This document shows positions 38,362 through 45,970 of a stretch of 64,000 nucleotides of DNA, piece after piece. The translations under genes and the position numbers were made by a program. The stretch comes from Actinoplanes regularis (GTDB lineage: Bacteria; Actinomycetota; Actinomycetes; Mycobacteriales; Micromonosporaceae): assembly GCF_900188005.1 (NCBI RefSeq), contig NZ_FZNR01000009.1:62001-126000 (forward strand), given 5' to 3'. The notes beneath the pieces were generated by a model. The model did not search any database. It was not told the origin of the DNA and worked only from the letters and a program-made list of their open reading frames with translations. Within the stretch, counting starts at the first letter, position 1. Each line of letters starts with the position of its first letter.

Positions 38362-39944
38362 CCACGCTGGAGGAACGCAGCGTCGGACCGCGCCGGGTGA
38401 AGGTCGGCACCGGGCCGGAGTCGATCCGCACCCTCGAACAGGAGTTGGCGGACGGGCTGTTGCCGGACACTTACGTCTCCGGCGGTGCCCTGGTCCACAT
38501 GGAGGCCGTGTCCGGTGGGCTGACCGGCGCCGCAGATGAGGACTCGCCGCTCCCGGTGGCCGCCAGCATCATCCACCCCGCCGGGCTGGCCCGGCTGCTC
38601 GCCAAGCACGTGCGCGTGTATCGCAAGAAGACCCGCAAGAACGAGGCTGGGGAGGTCGAGACCTACGACGAGGAATGCACCCCGCCGCGGGAAGTGCTGG
38701 CGTCCGTGCTCACCGGCAAGACCTGGCCGGATGTGCCGGTGTTGCGCGGCATCATCGGCGCCCCGGTCCTGCGCCGCGACGGAACCCTGTTGCAGACCCC
38801 CGGCTACGACCCGGCGACCGGCCTCTACCTTGCCTCCAAGGTCGATCTGCCGCTCGTGCCGGAAGCACCCACCCCGGAGCAGGTCACCGAAGCGCGGACG
38901 TTCCTGCTGGATCGGTTCCTGCGGGACTTCCCGTGGTCCGGGCCGGCGGACAAGGCCAACTATTTGGCGCTGCTGGCCACGCCGATCCTGCGGCACTTCA
39001 CCCGGTCGCTGACCCCGTTCGGGCTGATCGACGCCACCATGCCCGCCTCCGGTAAGACGATCCTGACCGCCGGGCCGGGCATGTTGTACGGGCAGAAGGT
39101 GCTGACCTGGCCCGACGACGATGCCGAACTGAAGAAGTCGATCACTGCCGTGTTCACTGAGCAGGTCGGCGTGGTGATCTGGGACAACCTGGCCGAGGGC
39201 ACGGTCATCGACTCGGCAGTGCTCGCCCAGTTGATCACGTCGCGGGAATGGTCGGACCGGCAGCTCGGGGCGTCGCGCAACATCGGCAGCGTCAACGACC
39301 GGCTGTGGATGGCGACCGGCAACAACTTGCAGGTCGGCGGTGACATGGCCTCCCGCACGGTGCGGGTGCACCTCGATCCGAACATGCCGCACCCCGAATC
39401 ACGTGATCAGTCCGGGTTCGGCATCCCGCACCTCGATCAGTGGATCATCGACCCGGCGAATCAGCTCACCGTGTTGTGGCACCTGCTCGTGCTGGTCCTG
39501 GACTGGACACGCCGCGGCGCCACGCGGGCCACGGCGATGTCGATGCGCCAGTTCACCCCGTGGGCACAGGCCCTGGGCGGGTTCCTCGCCCATCACGGCA
39601 TCGACGGGTTCCTGACCAACATCGCCGACGTCCGCGAGGCGGACGAAGACGAAACCCGCTGGCGCGGGTTCCTGGCCACCTGGCACGAGAGGTACGGCAC
39701 CACCCCGATGACCGCCAGCGACCTACGGCGCTCCGCCGAACTGGTCCAGATCGGCGGGGACCTGAACGACCCGTGGGACGGCACGTTCATCACCACCCCG
39801 ACCGGTGCCCTGCCCAAAGCGGTCCCGCTCGGCCGGATGCTGACCGGGCAGAACGGCAGGTGGCGCGGCGAATACGTGATCCGGGCCGGGAAGTCAGAAC
39901 GCGGCGACCGGGCCGTGTTCCACGTCGAGCACCAACCCAGCTAG
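38358..39944 (+). CDS. Replicative ATPase/helicase of the AICE
   Basis: 528 residues from ATG 38358. The N-terminal half has an OB/helical region with VPVLRGIIGAPVLRRDGTLL. The motor has a Walker A-like MPASGKT (228-234) and a VGVVIWDNLAEG segment (270-281) in the Walker B position. A sensor-like MATGNNLQVGGD and an arginine-finger candidate (SRTVRVHLDP) follow. This D5/bacterial-phage-type ATPase is the usual partner of Prim-Pol in AICEs. It is the last gene before the iteron cluster, so the two together are read as the replication module. Confidence 0.85.
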   Translation: MTTLEERSVGPRRVKVGTGPESIRTLEQELADGLLPDTYVSGGALVHMEAVSGGLTGAADEDSPLPVAASIIHPAGLARLLAKHVRVYRKKTRKNEAGEVETYDEECTPPREVLASVLTGKTWPDVPVLRGIIGAPVLRRDGTLLQTPGYDPATGLYLASKVDLPLVPEAPTPEQVTEARTFLLDRFLRDFPWSGPADKANYLALLATPILRHFTRSLTPFGLIDATMPASGKTILTAGPGMLYGQKVLTWPDDDAELKKSITAVFTEQVGVVIWDNLAEGTVIDSAVLAQLITSREWSDRQLGASRNIGSVNDRLWMATGNNLQVGGDMASRTVRVHLDPNMPHPESRDQSGFGIPHLDQWIIDPANQLTVLWHLLVLVLDWTRRGATRATAMSMRQFTPWAQALGGFLAHHGIDGFLTNIADVREADEDETRWRGFLATWHERYGTTPMTASDLRRSAELVQIGGDLNDPWDGTFITTPTGALPKAVPLGRMLTGQNGRWRGEYVIRAGKSERGDRAVFHVEHQPS

Positions 39945-39952
39945 GTCAAATC

Positions 39953-40188
39953 AGCTGAATCATCTCCGCATCTCCGCACTGCCCTCCCGAAACCTCCATC
40001 TAGCAGGGAAAACAGGCTGCGGAGATAAGCAAGACAGCATCTCCGCTCATCTCCGCATCTCCGCACGATCAAGAACCTTCAAGATCGTGCGGAGATGCGG
40101 AGATGAGCGGAGATGGAATCCGGCCATCTCCGCACCCCGAAACCGCAGGTAAACCGCCCTGCTGCGGAGATGCGGAGATGATTCAGCT
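39953..40188. other. Putative origin: 12 GCGGAGAT iterons in nested perfect inverted repeats
   Basis: Six copies of ATCTCCGC (39962, 39970, 40039, 40049, 40057, 40126) and six of GCGGAGAT (40019, 40089, 40097, 40107, 40164, 40172). They form an outer perfect 26-bp inverted repeat (39953-39978 with 40163-40188) and an inner perfect 33-bp one (40038-40070 with 40083-40115, loop 12 nt). The locus starts 9 bp past the replication ATPase stop and is more AT-rich than surrounding DNA. Position and symmetry argue for the replication origin; a partition or regulatory site is less likely. Confidence 0.75.
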
Positions 40189-40448
40189 AACCCACCCCGA
40201 TTGAAAACACTCCGGAACCGGCCCGCTGAGAGCCCCTGAGCCGAACCCATGCATCGCCTAACCCTCGGACACCCGAGATCTTGGCCCCACGGCGCTCTCA
40301 GCGGCCCGATCTAAGCCAATCTGCCAAACCGGTGCCGTCGCTGTCCCCGAAACACCCCTCACGTGCAGAACGGGCACACATGGCTATCCCACACTGCCTG
40401 TCGCCCACCTCGAACGACCCAGGCCACTTAACCGATACTCGGGATGTT

Positions 40449-40620
40449 GACACTGCGTCATGGAAAGGGGTGCGGCATCGCAGCATGAGGGACCGTCGAC
40501 ATGCGACCCGCTTGTGGCGCGACTCGTGGTGCGAACTGTGGTTCGGTGGAGACCCTAGCGACACTAGAGACACGGAGATTGACACTAGAGTCGCTGTTAG
40601 AGAGCCATGATCAGAGTGTC
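40449..40620. promoter_or_regulatory. GACACT repeats beside attR (candidate integrase arm sites)
   Basis: GACACT occurs at 40449, 40560 and 40581 and inverted at 40615. The middle two are extended to a 10-bp GACACTAGAG repeat exactly 21 bp apart. All lie within 180 bp of attR, where arm-type sites are expected. The rest of 40189-40627 has no gene I can support. Confidence 0.5.
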
Positions 40621-40627
40621 ATGGCCC

Positions 40628-40670
40628 CTTCTAATCCGTCGGTCGTAGGTTCGAATCCTACCGGGCGCGC
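40628..40670. other. attR, 43-bp core repeat
   Basis: Identical to 23689-23731. It is the displaced original tRNA-Arg 3' end, with a CCA at 40670-40672 right after the discriminator. It lacks the 5' half and cannot encode a tRNA by itself. Confidence 0.95.
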
Positions 40671-40840
40671 CATTACCTTCGTCTACCAGGGAAAACACCC
40701 TTACGGGTGAATCGGCTCCGAGTGACTCGGCGCCGGCGGGGGCCGTTACGGCGCCGAGCGCAGATCAATTGAGCCGCTGATGGCGACGAACGTGGATGCC
40801 ATTGATCCCCGCGCCCACCGCGGCTGGGTATTCTCGCCGC

Positions 40841-41002
40841 ATGATCGCCAGCCTGCTGTTCGCCGTCGCCGCGGTCGCTCTGGTGACCGGTGTGCTGCTC
40901 GGTTACACCCTGGCCCGGGCCCAGTGCCGGGCCGCCCGCCACGAGGAGGCGGTCGCCGTCCTCGCGGGTCTGGAAGGGCGGGCGGCCGGCACCGGCCGGT
41001 GA
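40841..41002 (+). CDS. 53-aa single-pass membrane protein
   Basis: Begins MIASLLFAVAAVALVTGVLL (one membrane helix) followed by a short basic-acidic cytoplasmic tail. Its stop precedes the convergent permease stop by one base. Third-position GC is high, but no strong ribosome site is seen upstream, so this is a modest call. Function unknown. Confidence 0.45.
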   Translation: MIASLLFAVAAVALVTGVLLGYTLARAQCRAARHEEAVAVLAGLEGRAAGTGR

Positions 41003-41003
41003 G

Positions 41004-42203
41004 TCAGGCAGCGGCCAGCGCCTCGGTCGGCGCCAGCCGGGCCGCCCGGATCGCCGGGTACAGACCGGCGATCGCGCCGATCACCACGGTGGCGCCGACA
41101 CCGCCGGCGGCTGCCCACAGCGGGACCACAGTGGGCCAGCCCTGCGTGGTGGCGTAGAACGCGGTGACCGCGAACCCACCGATCACCCCGCCGAGCCCAC
41201 CGAGCGCCGAGAGCAGCAGCGACTCGGCCACGAACTGGGTGCGAACCTGTCCACGGGTGGCGCCGAGCGAGCGTCGCAACCCGATCTCGGCCCGCCGTTC
41301 CAGCACCGAGATGACCATCGTGTTGGCCACCCCGATCCCGCCGACCAGCAGCGCGACCGCGCCGAGACCGAGCAGCAGGGCGGTGAAGGTCTGGTTGGTG
41401 GCGCGCTGCGCGGCGAGCGCCGGGGACGGTTTGTCCACCTTCACCTGGTCCGGGCTCTCCGGGTTGGCGGTGGCGGCGAGGACCGCGCGCACGGCCTCCA
41501 CCTGCGACTCCACCGACCGGGTGTAGATGGTCGTTGCGTGCCCGTCGAAGCTCAGGTACGACTTCGCCGCCGGCCACCCGATCAGCACCGCGCTGTCCAG
41601 TTCCGGTGCGAGCGGCACGCTCGCGAGCACACCGACCACCCGGTACCAACGGCCGTCGATGTAGACCGACGGCACGTCGCCGAGCCGCCGGGCCGCGGTC
41701 GAGCCGAGCACCACCGCCGGGTACTTCGCGGTCGCCGCGTTCAGCCAGGAACCCTTGGCGATCGTCGCGCCGACCGTCTTGAGCAGGTCCAATTGCGCCG
41801 CGAGCAGGGCCAGCCCACCGGTCTCCCCGGGCGGGATCCGGTCGCTGCGATAGACCGGGGTGCTGGAGATCGTCCCGGTCGCGGTCGCCGCGGTGACCGG
41901 CCCGATCCGCTTGACCATCGAGAGCGCCTCGTCGGGCAGCGACGCCTCCTCGCCGAACATGGTGTTGCCCGGCGCCACGGTCAGCATGTTGGTGCCCAGC
42001 GCGGCCAGCGCCCGGTCCAGGTCGGCCTGGCTGGAGCTGGAGATGCCGACCACGGAGACCATCGCGGCGATGCCGATCGCGATGCCGAGCGCGGAGAGCA
42101 CCGCCCGCAGCGGCCGGGCCCGCAGGCCCGAGCCGCCCAGCCGGAACAGGTCGGCGGCGCTGAGCCGGGCCGGCCGCAGGAAACTCGAATGCGAGCGGGG
42201 CAT
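41004..42203 (-). CDS. MacB-like ABC transporter permease (FtsX domain)
   Basis: 399 residues. An N-terminal membrane helix (ALGIAIGIAAMVSVVGI) is followed by a large extracytoplasmic MacB-type core domain (about 60-265) and three C-terminal helices with GGIGVANTMVISVLERRAEI and LAGLYPAIRAARLAPTEAL-type ends. It works with the ATPase gene just upstream and the adaptor to move substrates across the membrane, or as a mechanotransmission system. It is the last gene in a reverse operon. The substrate is not evident. Confidence 0.9.
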   Translation of the reverse strand: MPRSHSSFLRPARLSAADLFRLGGSGLRARPLRAVLSALGIAIGIAAMVSVVGISSSSQADLDRALAALGTNMLTVAPGNTMFGEEASLPDEALSMVKRIGPVTAATATGTISSTPVYRSDRIPPGETGGLALLAAQLDLLKTVGATIAKGSWLNAATAKYPAVVLGSTAARRLGDVPSVYIDGRWYRVVGVLASVPLAPELDSAVLIGWPAAKSYLSFDGHATTIYTRSVESQVEAVRAVLAATANPESPDQVKVDKPSPALAAQRATNQTFTALLLGLGAVALLVGGIGVANTMVISVLERRAEIGLRRSLGATRGQVRTQFVAESLLLSALGGLGGVIGGFAVTAFYATTQGWPTVVPLWAAAGGVGATVVIGAIAGLYPAIRAARLAPTEALAAA

Positions 42204-42204
42204 C

Positions 42205-42912
42205 TCAGACCACCCGCCCGTCGCGCATCGCGACCTGGCGCGGCAGCGAATCCGCGATCTCGTGATCGTGGGTGATCACCAGCACCGTGGTCCCGGCCGC
42301 GTTCAGTTCCCGCAACAGTTCGACGACCCCGGCGCCGGCGACCGAGTCCAGGTTGCCGGTGGGCTCGTCGGCCAGCAGCACCGCCGGGTCACCCGCGACG
42401 GCGCGGGCGACCGCGACGCGCTGCCGCTCTCCGCCGGAGAGCTGATGCGGGCGATGCCCGAGCCGATCCCCCAGGCCGACACGGACGAGGGCGGCCTCCG
42501 CGCGCCGCTCACGCTCTTTCTTCGGTACGCCGGAGTAGAGCAGCCCGTCCGCGACATTGGCCACCGCGTTGCGGCCCGGAGCCAGGTGGAACTGCTGGAA
42601 GACGAAGCCGATCGAGCGGGAACGCAGCGCCGAGAGCTGCCGGTCGGAGAGCGACGCCACGTCGTACCCGTCGATCCGGATCGTTCCGGCGGTCGGCCGG
42701 TCCAGCGTCCCGATCATGTGCAGCATGGTCGATTTGCCGGAGCCGGATGGGCCGACGATGGCGATCAGCTCGCCGGCCGTCACGGTCAGGTCCACCTCGC
42801 AGAGCGCGGTGACCCCGCCCGGATAGGTCTTGGTCACTCCGTTCAGCTCGATGACCGGATTCACCTCGGACGGGGCTTGGACAGCCTCGTCCAGTTCGAT
42901 CACCGAGTTCAT
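42205..42912 (-). CDS. MacB-like ABC transporter ATP-binding protein
   Basis: 235 residues with a full ABC ATPase: Walker A GPSGSGKST, Q-loop FVFQQFHL, signature LSGGERQRVAVARA, Walker B VLLADEPTGNLD and His in VITHDHEIA. The sequence is of the LolD/MacB class (GTLDRPTAGTIRIDG). ATG 42912 is preferred because GGAGG lies upstream; a start at 42945 adds a Gly run. It lies directly before the permease, with stop and start 1 bp apart. Confidence 0.93.
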   Translation of the reverse strand: MNSVIELDEAVQAPSEVNPVIELNGVTKTYPGGVTALCEVDLTVTAGELIAIVGPSGSGKSTMLHMIGTLDRPTAGTIRIDGYDVASLSDRQLSALRSRSIGFVFQQFHLAPGRNAVANVADGLLYSGVPKKERERRAEAALVRVGLGDRLGHRPHQLSGGERQRVAVARAVAGDPAVLLADEPTGNLDSVAGAGVVELLRELNAAGTTVLVITHDHEIADSLPRQVAMRDGRVV

Positions 42913-42973
42913 GCCGCCACCTCCGCCGCGCTCCGGCGTCGGCATGAGCCGACCGATTCACTCGCAAGGTCGC

Positions 42974-44029
42974 TCATGCCGGAACACCCACCTTCATCCC
43001 CTCGGCGAGACCACCGCCGGAGACCTCGACCCGGCCGTCGGCGAACAGCCCGGTCTCGACCGCCACGATGCGGGCGGCGCCGCCGTCGACGACCTGCAGG
43101 CCGTACCCGCCCTCGGCGAGCGCCAGCAGCGCGTTGACCGGGACGGTCAGCACGTTCTCGCGTTGCGAGGCGACGAAGAGCACGGCCACCGACGCCTCGT
43201 TGAGCCCGGCCGGCGCCTTGCTGAAGGCGATCGTCACCTGGATCTTCGTGACGTCGTCATCGTTCGGGTTCTCCGCCTGCTCGACGGTGGTCTCCACGCC
43301 GGAGATCTTCGCCGGGACGGTCGTACCGTCCGGAAGGGTGACGTCGACCTTGGCACCCTTCTTTGCCAGCCGCTGGTCGGCCACGTCCAGTTCGACCGTG
43401 GCGACACGGCCGGTGGCGGTGGTCTGGAGCACCTCGGTACCGAGCTGGACGGCGGCGCCCTTCTCCACGGTGTGCGAGGCGATCCGTACCGGGCCGGAGG
43501 CGAAGAGCACCCGGCCCAGCTCGACCGTGCCGGTCTCCTCCAGGCCGAGATCTTCCTGCCACTGCTCGACCGCGTCGGCGGTCGACGAGGTGTACTCGCT
43601 GTCGACCGTGAAGCCCCGGTACCCGAGCGCCCACAGGTTCTTCTCCAGCTGCTTGACATCGGTGCCCTTGTCACCGGAGGCAAGCGAGCGGTAGGCGGGC
43701 ATCGAGCCGTACATCAGCACCACCGGATCGCTGTCCACCTTGTACAGTGACTCGCCGCGCTTCACGGTGGCGCCGGTGGTGGGCATCCAGGTGACCGTGC
43801 CGCTCAGCCGGGCGGCGAGAGCGGTGGCGTCGCCGTACCCCAGGCTCCCGTCATGGCTCTCCTTGTCGATCAGCGTCGCCTTCGTCACGTCAGCGGTCAC
43901 GGCCGCCAGGCTGCTACCGGCGGCCGCCGGGGTCTCCGCCGCCGGCAGACCCCCGACCAGTACGAACGCGGTCGCACCCACGGCCACCAACGCCCCGGCC
44001 ACCGCCGCGGTCGTCCACTTCCGGCTCAT
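42974..44029 (-). CDS. Membrane-fusion/periplasmic adaptor with peptidoglycan-binding domain
   Basis: 351 residues. An N-terminal signal-anchor (AVAGALVAVGATAFVLVGGL) is followed by the adaptor's barrel. A PG_binding_1 domain lies at about 117-163 (GDKGTDVKQLEKNLWALGYR then VDSEYTSSTADAVEQWQ), and the adaptor returns with lipoyl/beta-barrel repeats and a TVPVNALLAL end. Fusion of an HlyD-type adaptor with a peptidoglycan-binding domain is typical for actinobacterial three-part transporters. It acts outside the membrane beside MacB-like proteins in the same operon. Confidence 0.85.
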   Translation of the reverse strand: MSRKWTTAAVAGALVAVGATAFVLVGGLPAAETPAAAGSSLAAVTADVTKATLIDKESHDGSLGYGDATALAARLSGTVTWMPTTGATVKRGESLYKVDSDPVVLMYGSMPAYRSLASGDKGTDVKQLEKNLWALGYRGFTVDSEYTSSTADAVEQWQEDLGLEETGTVELGRVLFASGPVRIASHTVEKGAAVQLGTEVLQTTATGRVATVELDVADQRLAKKGAKVDVTLPDGTTVPAKISGVETTVEQAENPNDDDVTKIQVTIAFSKAPAGLNEASVAVLFVASQRENVLTVPVNALLALAEGGYGLQVVDGGAARIVAVETGLFADGRVEVSGGGLAEGMKVGVPA

Positions 44030-44060
44030 GCCGCCACTTCCCCTTCGCTTGCGATCTCGC

Positions 44061-44624
44061 TCATGCGCCGCCGCCCCCGGTCACGGGCGCGCCCTGCCGC
44101 CCGCGGGGGCCCTTCGGCATGTACTGGTCGCACTTCTGCTCCGCCGCCTTGAACGTGGGCGATTCCGGGTCCAGGTTCATCTTCGAGTCGAGGTGGATAC
44201 CCCCGTCCGGTTGCGGATCCGGGAAGTTGGGCACCCCGTTCTCCCGCATGCACTTGGCCATCTGCCGGGCCTTCTCGAGATCCTCGGCGCTGAGCTTCGG
44301 CGCGTTGTCCCGGTTCGGCGCGAACTGCCGGCAGGCCTGTTGGGCTTCCTCGAACGCCTTCTTGTCGACGCTGTCCGGGATCTTGATGGCCATTTTTCCG
44401 TTTTGCGGGTCCGGGAACCAGGTCATCCCGTTCTCCCGCATGCACTTCGAAAACCTGATCGGCGCGTCCGGGTCGAAGCTGCTGGTCGCCGTCGCGCTCG
44501 GCTTCGCGGTCGCACCGGCGCTCTGCGCGGTGGCCACGGACGGGTCGTTCCGGGCGCCTTTCCCACAGCCCGTCATCGTCGCGGCGAGCAGCAGGCCCAC
44601 CGCCAGGATCGTCGTCCTTCTCAT
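44061..44624 (-). CDS. Lipoprotein with two CMRENG-FPDP repeats
   Basis: 187 residues with a lipobox (LLLAATMTGC, Cys20). Mature protein has two copies of a CMRENG(M/V)-x2-FPDP motif, near 61 and 123, and a C-terminal Lys/Arg/Gly-rich tail. It is a close paralogue of the gene just upstream, which it overlaps by 4 bp. The repeat occurs in actinobacterial extracytoplasmic proteins of unknown function. The operon suggests an envelope role linked to the transporter. Confidence 0.82.
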   Translation of the reverse strand: MRRTTILAVGLLLAATMTGCGKGARNDPSVATAQSAGATAKPSATATSSFDPDAPIRFSKCMRENGMTWFPDPQNGKMAIKIPDSVDKKAFEEAQQACRQFAPNRDNAPKLSAEDLEKARQMAKCMRENGVPNFPDPQPDGGIHLDSKMNLDPESPTFKAAEQKCDQYMPKGPRGRQGAPVTGGGGA

Positions 44625-45187
44625 ACGTTTGCCTCCTGCTGTGTCGACCCTTTTCGGGAGGCGTTCGGCGGCAGGTACTTCGAGCAGGCTTTCTCGGCCG
44701 CGTCGAAGGTGGCATCGCCCGGGCCGGTGCCGAGCTTGTCCGCGTCGAGGGCGATCTCCCCGTTCGGGCCCGGGTCCGGGAAGTTGGGCACCCCGTTCGC
44801 CCGCATGCACTTGGCCATCTGCTGGGCGCGCTCGATCTCCTCCGGGCTGGTCTTGTCCTTCTGCTCACCACCGTCCGGCAGCAGCGACCGGCAGGCCTCC
44901 TCGGCCGCCTTGGTCTTGCTGTCGGGTTCGCCCGGCGGGTTCTGGACCTGCAACTGCCCGTCCGTATTCGGGTCCGGGAACCAGTCCAGGCCGTGTTCCC
45001 GCATGCACTTCGAGTACTTGAGCATCGCGTCCGGATCGGGCCCGGTCCGCGTAGCGGCGCTGCTCGACGCCTTCGGGCCGGCGCTCTGCGCGGTGGCCAC
45101 CCCGTTGTCCCCGGCCGCCGTCTTCGCGCAGCCCGCCGTCATCGCCGCGAGCAGTACGCCGAGCGCCAGGACCGCCCTGGTCCTCAT
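44621..45187 (-). CDS. Lipoprotein paralogue with CMR(E/A)-FPDP repeats
   Basis: 188 residues with a lipobox (LLAAMTAGC). Repeats CMREHGLDWFPDP and CMRANGVPNFPDP mirror those in the downstream gene, which therefore arose by duplication. First gene of the reverse operon (two lipoproteins, adaptor, ATPase, permease), reading away from the two-component system with a 126-bp divergent promoter region. It may be a sensor or binding protein for the transporter's substrate. Confidence 0.82.
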   Translation of the reverse strand: MRTRAVLALGVLLAAMTAGCAKTAAGDNGVATAQSAGPKASSSAATRTGPDPDAMLKYSKCMREHGLDWFPDPNTDGQLQVQNPPGEPDSKTKAAEEACRSLLPDGGEQKDKTSPEEIERAQQMAKCMRANGVPNFPDPGPNGEIALDADKLGTGPGDATFDAAEKACSKYLPPNASRKGSTQQEANV

Positions 45188-45313
45188 CGTCGCCTCCTTC
45201 GCCGGCGGCCCCACCGGCCGCCACGCACCGAAGTAGAGCGGTGAGCGTGTTTCCCGGGCGTCAATGAAAACGGTGACGCGGAGTTGACACCGGGCTGAGC
45301 CACTATTGGGGGT

Positions 45314-45970
45314 ATGCGGATCCTGGTGGTGGAGGACGAACCGCTGCTGGCCGACGCGGTGGCGCAGGGCCTGCGGCACGAGGCGCACGCGGTGGACGTC
45401 GTCTACGACGGCGGATCCGCGCTGGAGCGCATCGAGGTGAACGACTACGACGTGGTGGTGCTGGACCGGGACGTGCCGGTGGTGCACGGCGACAAGGTCT
45501 GTCAGGTGCTGGCCGAGCGCAACGCCGACATCCGGGTGCTGATGCTGACCGCGGCGGCCGGCATCGACGACCGGGTCGCCGGGCTCGCCCTGGGTGCCGA
45601 CGACTACCTGCCGAAGCCCTTCGCCTTGCGGGAGCTGTCGGCCCGGGTCGCGGCGCTCGGGCGGCGCGCCCGGCCGGCCGCGCCGCCGGTGCTGCGCCGG
45701 GCCGGGATCAGCCTCGATCCGTACCGGCGGGAGGTGCACCGCGACGGGCGGTACGTTCCGCTCTCCCGCAAGGAGTTCGCCGTGCTCGCCGAGCTGCTGC
45801 GGGCGGACGGCACCGCGGTCTCGGCGGAGACGCTGCTGGAGAAGGCGTGGGACGAGAACGCCGATCCGTTCACCCACGCCGTCCGGATGACCATCCTCAA
45901 GCTCCGCCGCAAGCTGGGTGACCCGCCGGTGGTGCTGACCGAGCCGGGAGTGGGGTACCGGATCCGATGA
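45314..45970 (+). CDS. OmpR/PhoB-family response regulator
   Basis: 218 residues. Receiver domain with acidic pair in VVEDEP, phospho-acceptor Asp51 (VVVLDRDVP), Thr in MLTAAAG and Lys in LPKPF. The winged-helix effector (about 125-218) has LSRKEFAVLAELLRA and DPFTHAVRMTILKLRRKLG. ATGA overlap couples it to the histidine kinase. It is divergent from the lipoprotein/ABC operon, its likely target. Confidence 0.94.
   Translation: MRILVVEDEPLLADAVAQGLRHEAHAVDVVYDGGSALERIEVNDYDVVVLDRDVPVVHGDKVCQVLAERNADIRVLMLTAAAGIDDRVAGLALGADDYLPKPFALRELSARVAALGRRARPAAPPVLRRAGISLDPYRREVHRDGRYVPLSRKEFAVLAELLRADGTAVSAETLLEKAWDENADPFTHAVRMTILKLRRKLGDPPVVLTEPGVGYRIR

Larger units (their letters stand above)
23689..40670. 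mobile_element. Integrated AICE, about 16.9 kb, in tRNA-Arg(TCT)
   Basis: Bounded by 43-bp direct repeats of the tRNA-Arg 3' end (unit length 16,939 bp). It contains every module expected of an actinomycete integrative and conjugative element: tyrosine integrase next to attL, an excisionase-like HTH gene, an FtsK/TraB-type translocase, small Spd-like transfer proteins, a Prim-Pol and ATPase replication pair, and an origin-like iteron locus near attR. No relaxase, type IV secretion, phage structural or transposase gene is visible, which argues against an ICE of the T4SS type or a prophage. The stretch 40189-40448, between the iterons and the arm sites, holds no gene I can support. Confidence 0.93.

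Noticed and set aside
40281..40610. 109-codon forward frame between the iterons and attR
   Set aside because: No ribosome site, unlike the coding pattern of the element, and it overlaps the arm-type repeats; no recognisable protein.
23689..40670. Prophage
   Set aside because: No capsid, terminase, portal, tail or lysis gene; a TraB-like translocase and Prim-Pol module indicate an AICE.
40628..40672. Second tRNA-Arg gene
   Set aside because: Only the 3' 43 bases plus CCA are present; the 5' acceptor, D arm and anticodon stem are missing. It is attR.
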